Positions 1 through 5,927 of a stretch of 12,340 bases of DNA are shown one piece after another (position 1 is the first letter of the stretch; the number at the start of each line of letters is the position of its first letter). Source of the stretch: Aquificales bacterium (GTDB lineage: Bacteria > Aquificota > Aquificia > Aquificales > QOAS01); NCBI GenBank assembly GCA_027035985.1, contig JALVTI010000025.1:1-12340 (forward strand). Reading direction: 5' to 3'. The translations under genes and the position numbers were made by a program. Under the pieces are notes generated by a model. The model made no database searches and was not told where the DNA came from. It saw nothing but the letters and a program-made list of their open reading frames with translations.

Positions 1-1692
1 GTCTTTATAATGGACGAGATAACCGGCTCGGAAACGGGTAGGTTTCTCTTCAGACACTTTGTTGGGGAGGAGTGGTTTAAGCAACTCCAAGAGGTTGCGG
101 AAAAAGAATTAAACCTAAGGTTGTATTTCGCACTTTTGGACGCCTCCCTAAAGGGGTTTGAGGTCTTTAAAACCTTTGTAGAGGATAACGACGAGAGACC
201 GGTCGTTTATATAGACACCCAACCCAAAGTGGAGAATTTGGAAGGTATTCAGACTGCAAAGGTTCCCATTAAAGGGGGAATAACCTTCACCGCCATAGAT
301 GCGGTAGGTTTCCCCGCGGGGGAACTTGAAATTCTTTACGACTTTCACCCCTTTGGGGACGGAAATAAGGAGCTCGTTCCCTACTTGGTGAAACTTATTA
401 AAAATTTCCTCCGAAAGGGGAGCAAACAGATTTTCCTCTTTTGGCAGGATAAAAAACAACTTGAAAAACTCAAGGAGGTTATAACCGAAAGGGAAAAACT
501 ATTGGAGGAAAAAGAGGTTTTGGTAATCCACTCTTTGAGCGAGAGGGAAAAGGATTTAAACTCCCAAAGGTATAGGTTAATCTTGGCAACCTCTTCCGCC
601 TCGCGGGGACTCACCTTTCCCCTTATAGACACCTATATAGCGGTTATTCCCGACTTTTCGGTGGAAAACAATCTAACCGAATTGGTTCAAGCCCTCTTTA
701 GGGGACGCGACCGAGTAGGAGGAAAGCATTTAGAGGACGGCAAGAGGAGGATATTTTTCGTATTCCCCTTAGAAAGGGAAGGAAAAAGAGTCCCTATCCA
801 CCGAAAGGCTAAAAGTTTTGAACTGGCAACCCTTTTGAGGTCTTCCCTATTTACCATTACCTGCGGTGGAACCTTAATTCGACCTGCGGAAGGGGGGAGT
901 GTTTTAAAAGTAGTCCCCGTAGGGGTTCAGAGGGAAAAGGTCTTCCGCCCCCTAAAGGAGTTTGAAAGGAGAATAAGTTCACCCAAAAGGGTCTTGTGGC
1001 AGATTCAAAAGACCGCTAAAGGGAGGGTAAGGGATAAAGCGACTATTTTGGCAAACGAGCTTGACGAATCCCTTTTGAGGGTGAGGTTTAACCTTCCCCC
1101 CGAAAGTATCGCCTCTATTTTCAAACTCTTTGAGGAGGTTCAAAAGGCAAAGACTTTAAGGGATTTCCTAAACTTGAAACTCCCCGATGGGAAGTTTTTC
1201 GAGTTTCTAACGGTCAAAGGACATAATTTTGTCCTTTCCACCTCCCTCGTTAGGACGGAATTCGAAATAGCCCCCGAGAGGAAGCGATATCTCCTAAAAC
1301 TCTTGGAGGAGATAGAGAGGGGTGAGCCGAAACTGTCGCTGGGACTGAAACCTTTAAAGGATTTCCTCAAAAGGGGGAGAATTGAACATATCGACTTAAC
1401 CCCTTCGGAGGTCGATAGGGTTTTGTTAATCCCTCCCCTCGCCTGGGATTACAAAGGCTTTTCACCCGATGGGGTTGTGAATCTGGATATTCCCTCCAAG
1501 TTGAGGTCTCTGCTTAGCTCCTTTTTGGGTGAAACGGGAAACTTCCACCCCCAAAGGGGACAAAAATATGAAAAACCTTTCGGGATTACCGATTTGGATA
1601 AACACCTCTTCGATGAGGTAAATGCAAATTTCCTAAGGGGTGGGAATCTGGTTTTCTCCTCCGAGGTGAATATGTTGGAGTTTTTCCTTTAA
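1..1692 (+). CDS. Superfamily 2 helicase-like protein, C-terminal part (5' end outside window)
   Basis: The frame is open to base 1, and the first codons read VFIMDEITGSE, which looks like a Walker B/motif II (hydrophobic stretch then DE). The ATG at 10 lies inside that motif, so it is not the real start and the N-terminal ATPase half is missing from the window. Further helicase-like signatures follow in order: a motif III-like ALLDASL (about 130-150), a motif IV-like hydrophobic strand (about 424-444), a motif V-like ATSSASRGLTF (about 586-618) and a clear motif VI QALFRGRDR (688-714). These support an ATP-dependent DNA or RNA translocase, probably cytoplasmic. About 290 residues after motif VI match no domain I recognise. 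The gene ends at TAA just before a palindrome. I cannot name the subfamily. A Cas3-like or DNA-repair helicase cannot be excluded, but no cas genes or repeats are nearby. Confidence 0.6.
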   Translation, partial: VFIMDEITGSETGRFLFRHFVGEEWFKQLQEVAEKELNLRLYFALLDASLKGFEVFKTFVEDNDERPVVYIDTQPKVENLEGIQTAKVPIKGGITFTAIDAVGFPAGELEILYDFHPFGDGNKELVPYLVKLIKNFLRKGSKQIFLFWQDKKQLEKLKEVITEREKLLEEKEVLVIHSLSEREKDLNSQRYRLILATSSASRGLTFPLIDTYIAVIPDFSVENNLTELVQALFRGRDRVGGKHLEDGKRRIFFVFPLEREGKRVPIHRKAKSFELATLLRSSLFTITCGGTLIRPAEGGSVLKVVPVGVQREKVFRPLKEFERRISSPKRVLWQIQKTAKGRVRDKATILANELDESLLRVRFNLPPESIASIFKLFEEVQKAKTLRDFLNLKLPDGKFFEFLTVKGHNFVLSTSLVRTEFEIAPERKRYLLKLLEEIERGEPKLSLGLKPLKDFLKRGRIEHIDLTPSEVDRVLLIPPLAWDYKGFSPDGVVNLDIPSKLRSLLSSFLGETGNFHPQRGQKYEKPFGITDLDKHLFDEVNANFLRGGNLVFSSEVNMLEFFL

Positions 1693-1706
1693 TTGAACGG
1701 GTTCAA
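1693..1706. promoter_or_regulatory. 14-bp palindrome resembling an FNR/CRP-family operator upstream of cooS
   Basis: TTGAACGGGTTCAA is a perfect palindrome outside its central GG. It has the 5-4-5 layout of an FNR box (TTGAT-N4-ATCAA), differing at the fifth base of each half. It begins directly after the helicase stop codon and is centred about 91 bases before the cooS start. A redox- or CO-sensing regulator of the CRP/FNR superfamily would make sense for an anaerobic metalloenzyme gene. The alternative is a weak terminator for the helicase gene, because ATTTTTTC follows, but the stem would be short and AT-rich with a tight loop. Function is inference. Confidence 0.35.
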
Positions 1707-1724
1707 ATTTTTTCTCCGTCTTTT

Positions 1725-1739
1725 GGTTAACCGGTTTAA
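1725..1739. repeat. Overlapping small palindromes in the cooS leader
   Basis: GGTTAACC (1725-1732) and AACCGGTT (1729-1736) are two perfect 8-bp palindromes sharing four bases. Together they form a near-symmetric TTAACCGGTTTAA. They sit between the FNR-like box and the cooS start. They could be a second protein-binding site or chance. I found no convincing -35/-10 pair in this gap. Confidence 0.25.
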
Positions 1740-1770
1740 GGAATTTGTCCGCTAAAGGTGTCAACCTAAT

Positions 1771-1786
1771 CCCTCCAAAGGAGGGG
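1771..1786 (+). promoter_or_regulatory. cooS Shine-Dalgarno enclosed in a GC hairpin
   Basis: The strong ribosome-binding site AAAGGAGGGG (1777-1786) lies 4 bases before the cooS ATG. It forms the right arm of a perfect 6-bp inverted repeat: CCCTCC (1771-1776), loop AAA, GGAGGG (1780-1785). In RNA this stem would hide the Shine-Dalgarno sequence. The site fixes the cooS start at 1791. Whether the hairpin regulates translation is inference. Confidence 0.5.
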
Positions 1787-1790
1787 AAAA

Positions 1791-3713
1791 ATGGTATTTG
1801 GACTCTTTAAGAAGGAGGACATCGTAAAACCTATTTCGGTTCACGAAAGCGTTAACTATATGTATCAAAAGGTTCACGAGGAGGGATTATCCAACGTAGC
1901 CGACCGCTTCGAGGAAATGGAAAAAATCAGGTGTAAGTTCTGCCAACAGGGTATCTCCTGTCAGCTCTGCTCCATGGGTCCCTGCCGCATAACCCCCAAA
2001 ACTCCCAGAGGTGTTTGCGGTATCGACGCCCACGGTATCGTTATGCGGAACCTTCTCATCAAAGCCAATATGGGTTTGGCGGCTTACACCTACCACGCCC
2101 GCGAAGCGGCTCTTACTCTGATAAAAACGGGAAAGGGGGAAACACCTTTCACCATAAAGGATGAAGCCAAACTTAAGCTATTAGCCGAAATTATGGACGT
2201 AGACCCCAACCAACCGACCGACAAGTTGGCTGTCGAAGTGGGCGAGAAATACCTTTACTATCTAGCCGAACCCACCGAATCGACCCTCGTTGAGAGAATG
2301 GCTCCCGAAACCCGCAAGAAGATTTTTAGGGAATTGGGCATATTCCCAAAAGGGTCTTTAATGGAATTGGTCGATAATGTAGCCCGTTCTATGACCAACA
2401 TCGACGGGGATTATGTATCGCTCGCGCTGGCAGCCCTAAGAAACGGCGTAGCATCCGCCTTTGAGAGTACCGCCATTTTGGAATATATCCAAGATGCCCT
2501 TTACGGAACCCCCGAACCCCACGAGGGTTGGGTCGATTTCGGTGTGCTGGACCCCGATTACATCAATATTCTGCCCAACGGACACGAACCCTTTGTGGCG
2601 TTTGCGCTGCTCGAGTATATCCGCGACCCCAAAGTGCAGGAGATGGCAAAAGCTGCCGGTGCCAAGGGTATTAAGGTGGTAGGTTCTATAGAGACCGGTC
2701 AGGAACTCCTGCAGAGGGTAAACCCCGACGGATTTGCGGGACTAACCCACAACTGGATAGCGCTCGAGTATTACCTATCCACCGGTGCGGTTGACGCATT
2801 CGTTATGGATATGAACTGCTCCCTTGCCAACCTAAAGGAGTATGCGGACAAATATCAGTTTAAACTTATAGCGGTCAGCGATATTATCGGCGTCCCCGGT
2901 TCGGAAAAGATTATCTGGAAACCGGGTAAGGAAAGGGAGGTTGTGGAAAAAATCGTTCAAAGGGCTATTGAAAACTTCAAAATCCGTAAAGAGAGGATTA
3001 AGAGAGGAGAAATCAAACCAGCCGATGTATCCAAATTTAAACAGAAGGTATTAGCCGGTTTTTCCGCAGAGGCACTAATCAAGGCGGTAGGCGGTTCCTT
3101 GGAACCCATCGTTCAGGCTATAAAGGACGGCTACATCAAGGGTGTTGTCGCATTGATAAACTGCACCTCTTTGGGTAACGGTCCCCACGACCAACTTACC
3201 GTAAACCTTGCGAAGGAACTTATTAAAAGGGACATCCTCGTAATAGGGGGAGGTTGCGGTAATGCCGGTATGCAAGTTGCCGGTCTCGAGAAGCCAGAAG
3301 CCGCCGATATGGCGGGCGACAAATTGAGGGAACTCTGCCACCAGCTCGGTATACCTCCGGTGCTGTCCTTCGGTACCTGCACCGATACCGGAAGGGTCAT
3401 TATGACCACCGTCGCGCTCGCCAACTATATAGGCGTGGACACCGCCGACCTGCCCGCCGCCGTTACGGCTCCCGAATATATGGAGCAAAAGGCTGTTGTG
3501 GACGGCTTCTCCGCCGTGTCGATGGGATTTTACACCCACGTATCGCCCACACCTCCGGTAGGTGGGTCGGATAAGGTTGTAAAGCTTCTCACCGAGGAGG
3601 TTGAAAGATTGACAGGCGGAAAAATAGCGCTCGGTGAAGACCCCGTAGAGGTTGCCAATGGAATAGAAAAACATATAATCTCCAAAAGGGAAAAATTGGG
3701 ACTTTCCGTTTAG
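1791..3713 (+). CDS. cooS: CooS/Ni-CODH family protein with deviant, hybrid-cluster-like active site
   Basis: The protein has 640 residues, normal for monofunctional CooS, and would be a cytoplasmic homodimer. B-cluster cysteines are C57, C60, C65 and C76 (in SCQLCSMGPCRI and RGVCG). The D-cluster motif is C48-X2-C51 rather than CX7C, and the usual second cysteine is Ser56. C-cluster ligands present are His265 (NGHEP), Cys343 (MNCSL), Cys458 (INCTS), Cys489 (GGGCGN) and Cys530 (FGTCTD). The segment that normally reads GICCTGNE is GSIETGQE, so the ligand cysteine is replaced by Glu301. The late lysine lies in MEQKAV (Glu565, Lys567), which resembles the HCP motif YEQKAV. Canonical members interconvert CO and CO2. 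This one may instead carry an Fe-S-oxo cluster, as reported for the deviant CooS-V of Carboxydothermus, which reacts with hydroxylamine. No cooF, cooC or acetyl-CoA synthase subunit is adjacent. Its codons look richer in C and G than those of its neighbours. The family assignment is firm; the activity is inferred. Confidence 0.93.
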   Translation: MVFGLFKKEDIVKPISVHESVNYMYQKVHEEGLSNVADRFEEMEKIRCKFCQQGISCQLCSMGPCRITPKTPRGVCGIDAHGIVMRNLLIKANMGLAAYTYHAREAALTLIKTGKGETPFTIKDEAKLKLLAEIMDVDPNQPTDKLAVEVGEKYLYYLAEPTESTLVERMAPETRKKIFRELGIFPKGSLMELVDNVARSMTNIDGDYVSLALAALRNGVASAFESTAILEYIQDALYGTPEPHEGWVDFGVLDPDYINILPNGHEPFVAFALLEYIRDPKVQEMAKAAGAKGIKVVGSIETGQELLQRVNPDGFAGLTHNWIALEYYLSTGAVDAFVMDMNCSLANLKEYADKYQFKLIAVSDIIGVPGSEKIIWKPGKEREVVEKIVQRAIENFKIRKERIKRGEIKPADVSKFKQKVLAGFSAEALIKAVGGSLEPIVQAIKDGYIKGVVALINCTSLGNGPHDQLTVNLAKELIKRDILVIGGGCGNAGMQVAGLEKPEAADMAGDKLRELCHQLGIPPVLSFGTCTDTGRVIMTTVALANYIGVDTADLPAAVTAPEYMEQKAVVDGFSAVSMGFYTHVSPTPPVGGSDKVVKLLTEEVERLTGGKIALGEDPVEVANGIEKHIISKREKLGLSV

Positions 3714-3738
3714 AGTCCCTCTTAAAATTTTTCTTTTA

Positions 3739-4509
3739 ATGTTTGGCAAGAAATTTTTAAAGGCTGGTCTTTTATTCCTTCCCTCGGCGCTATTTGCCTT
3801 CCAAATAGATTTCGGTGGGGGACCCCAACAGGAACAATACAGGGGATGGATTAACTACAAAGGAACTCAAGCCGATTTGAAAAAAGATTTGCATATCAAG
3901 GATAGGGTTAAAGGCTTTGGTTATGTAAATATCAGACACCATTTAAGTCTTCTATTCATTCCAATACCCGATATAAAGGTTTCCTACCTGGAGGTAAAAA
4001 GCGACGGAACGGGAACGGTAACGAGGACCTTTAAATTCGGAAATATCACCGTCAATGCCACCGATAGGGTTTACACAAAGTTTAAGTTCAACCAATGGGA
4101 TATTACTTTTTATTACACACCTATAGATTTAAAACTATTGGACGCCTCGTGGGGTTTCGGTGTAAAGGTTATAGACTTCTACGGGTATGTTAAAAGTTTA
4201 ACCACCGGTCAAAGTGACAGTAAGAGTGCAACCATTCCGCTACCTTATCTATACGCAAGAATCGGAACAGGTTTTAAATTTATCCACGCGTATGTCGAGG
4301 GAAAAGGTATCACCGCAGGTGGAAATAACTACTTTTACGACATCGACGGAGCCGTAGGTTTGGGTTACAGGTTCAACAAATCTATAGGTATCTCCTTAGA
4401 TGGGGGTTACCGCTACCAAAAATATAGGGTTGACGATGTGGACGATGTCTCCGCAAATATCCGTATGAAGGGTGTTTTTGGAAAACTATCCTTGAATTTC
4501 GTGTTTTGA
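3739..4509 (+). CDS. Small outer-membrane beta-barrel protein (TIGR04219-like)
   Basis: The 256-residue protein starts with a clear signal peptide: Lys at 4, 5 and 8, then a hydrophobic core, with likely cleavage after LFA at residue 20. The mature part alternates polar and hydrophobic residues with many Gly, Tyr and Phe, and ends in LSLNFVF with a C-terminal aromatic residue. That is the usual signature for insertion by the BAM machinery. The opening IDFGGGPQ, the IRHHLSLLFIPIPDIKVSY stretch and the length resemble the TIGR04219 outer-membrane family, whose function is unknown. The ATG lies 25 bases after the cooS stop, and no Shine-Dalgarno sequence is visible before it, so translation may depend on readthrough coupling. 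The organism therefore probably has an outer membrane. A link to the CooS protein's role is not shown by the sequence. Confidence 0.75.
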   Translation: MFGKKFLKAGLLFLPSALFAFQIDFGGGPQQEQYRGWINYKGTQADLKKDLHIKDRVKGFGYVNIRHHLSLLFIPIPDIKVSYLEVKSDGTGTVTRTFKFGNITVNATDRVYTKFKFNQWDITFYYTPIDLKLLDASWGFGVKVIDFYGYVKSLTTGQSDSKSATIPLPYLYARIGTGFKFIHAYVEGKGITAGGNNYFYDIDGAVGLGYRFNKSIGISLDGGYRYQKYRVDDVDDVSANIRMKGVFGKLSLNFVF

Positions 4510-4528
4510 TTTCCCCTCCTATTTTTCT

Positions 4529-4541
4529 CCCCCGAAGGGGG
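4529..4541 (+). promoter_or_regulatory. GC hairpin containing the only SD-like sequence before hemN
   Basis: CCCCC (4529-4533), loop GAA, GGGGG (4537-4541) is a perfect 5-bp GC stem. GAAGGGGG is the only Shine-Dalgarno-like sequence before hemN, and it lies 15 bases from the ATG at 4557, farther than usual. The stem could limit translation, as at cooS. It could also be a weak terminator after the outer-membrane gene, but the following CTAATATTT is not a good U-run. Confidence 0.35.
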
Positions 4542-4556
4542 CTAATATTTACCCCG

Positions 4557-5927
4557 ATGGATGTTCTCTTTTCGGAAGAACTTATAAAGAAATACGACAA
4601 GCCGGGACCCCGTTATACCTCCTACCCACCGGCAACCGAATTTAGCGAAGAATACGGAAGGGAATTTTTTATAAAACACCTATTGGAGAGTAATAAAAGG
4701 GGAAATCCTCTATCCCTTTACTTTCACATACCTTTTTGCGAGAACGCCTGTTGGTTTTGCGGTTGCAATGTGGTCATCAACCGCATCAGGGGAAGGGAGG
4801 TTCCCTACCTCCAAAGGTTGGAAAAGGAGATTTCCTACCTAAAGAGGTATCTCGATACGGAGAGGGAGGTAATCCAACTCCACTGGGGAGGGGGAACACC
4901 GAACTACCTCACGATGGAACAGACCGAATTTCTCTTTTCCTTTATAAGGGAAAATTTCAATATCTCCCGCGATGCGGAAATTTCGGTGGAAATAGACCCG
5001 CGAAGTGTGGATTATAACTACCTGAAACTTTACAGGGAACTAGGTTTTAACCGCATCTCTATGGGTGTTCAGGATTTCAACCCCAAAGTGCAGGAGGCTA
5101 TAAACCGCATACAACCCTACCCCTTGATGGAAGAGGTTATGCAATGGGTTAGAAAATTGGGTTTTACTTCGGTAAATATAGACCTCATCTACGGACTTCC
5201 CCATCAGACTCCGGAAACGTTTCTCGACACCGTAATGAAAACAATAGAATTAAATCCCGATAGGGTTGCGGTTTACAACTTCGCCTATGTGCCTTGGCTC
5301 AAACCCTTGCAGAGGAGAATAGACCCCTCCACCCTACCCAAACCGCAGGAGAAATTGAGGATGCTCGAAACCGCTATAGAGGAGTTTACCAAAGCGGGTT
5401 ATGTCTACATCGGTATGGACCACTTCGCCAAGCCGACCGACGAGCTGGTTATAGCTCAAAGGGAAGGAAAACTTTGGAGAAACTTCCAAGGTTACACAAC
5501 AAAAAAGGGTGTAGACCTCATAGGAATAGGGATGAGCTCCATATCGATGCTAGAGCGCTATTACGGGCAAAACTACAAAACGGTCAGACCCTACTACGAG
5601 GCTATCGATAAAGGATTACTCCCCACCTTCAGGGGTATAGAGCTAAACGAAGATGACCTTATAAGGAAGGAGGTAATAACCGAGCTTATATGCAACTTCA
5701 GGTTGAATAAAGGGGATATAGAAACCAAATTCGGGATAGATTTCGACACCTACTTTGAGAGGGAGATAAACGAACTCCGCGAAATGGAAAAAGATGGACT
5801 TTTGACCTTAGACGGGAAGGAAATAAAGGTCACACCCCTCGGGAGGCTCCTCATTAGAAACATCTGTATGGTTTTTGACATTTACACCAAGAGGAGGAAG
5901 GAGAGGAGATTTTCAAGGACTATTTAG
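4557..5927 (+). CDS. hemN: Oxygen-independent coproporphyrinogen III dehydrogenase HemN
   Basis: This radical-SAM enzyme oxidatively decarboxylates two propionates of coproporphyrinogen III to give protoporphyrinogen IX in anaerobic heme synthesis, in the cytoplasm. Seen directly: the HemN-specific N-terminus PGPRYTSYPPATEF (about residues 17-29), the cluster motif C61-X3-C65-X2-C68-X-C70 (FCENACWFCGC), GGGTPNYL (111-118) and the TIM-barrel segments ISMGVQDF and DLIYGLPHQT. The HemN-type C-terminal region follows. From the ATG at 4557 the length is 456 residues, close to E. coli HemN (457). The frame stays open back to 4506, but the 17 extra residues are not family-like and would overlap the outer-membrane gene's stop. 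The extra CXC cysteine and the N-terminal motif distinguish it from HemW. It is the last plus-strand gene and runs into the convergent acyltransferase fusion. Confidence 0.95.
   Translation: MDVLFSEELIKKYDKPGPRYTSYPPATEFSEEYGREFFIKHLLESNKRGNPLSLYFHIPFCENACWFCGCNVVINRIRGREVPYLQRLEKEISYLKRYLDTEREVIQLHWGGGTPNYLTMEQTEFLFSFIRENFNISRDAEISVEIDPRSVDYNYLKLYRELGFNRISMGVQDFNPKVQEAINRIQPYPLMEEVMQWVRKLGFTSVNIDLIYGLPHQTPETFLDTVMKTIELNPDRVAVYNFAYVPWLKPLQRRIDPSTLPKPQEKLRMLETAIEEFTKAGYVYIGMDHFAKPTDELVIAQREGKLWRNFQGYTTKKGVDLIGIGMSSISMLERYYGQNYKTVRPYYEAIDKGLLPTFRGIELNEDDLIRKEVITELICNFRLNKGDIETKFGIDFDTYFEREINELREMEKDGLLTLDGKEIKVTPLGRLLIRNICMVFDIYTKRRKERRFSRTI

Noticed and set aside
3075..3749. 224-codon open frame antisense to the 3' end of cooS
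   Set aside because: It lies opposite a gene with firm family motifs, has no ribosome-binding site, and its composition (His-, Gly- and Tyr-rich) is that of a shadow frame produced by C-rich codons.
4506..4556. Upstream hemN start giving 17 extra residues
   Set aside because: The extra residues are unlike HemN N-termini, would overlap the outer-membrane gene stop and the hairpin, and the ATG at 4557 gives the usual family length.
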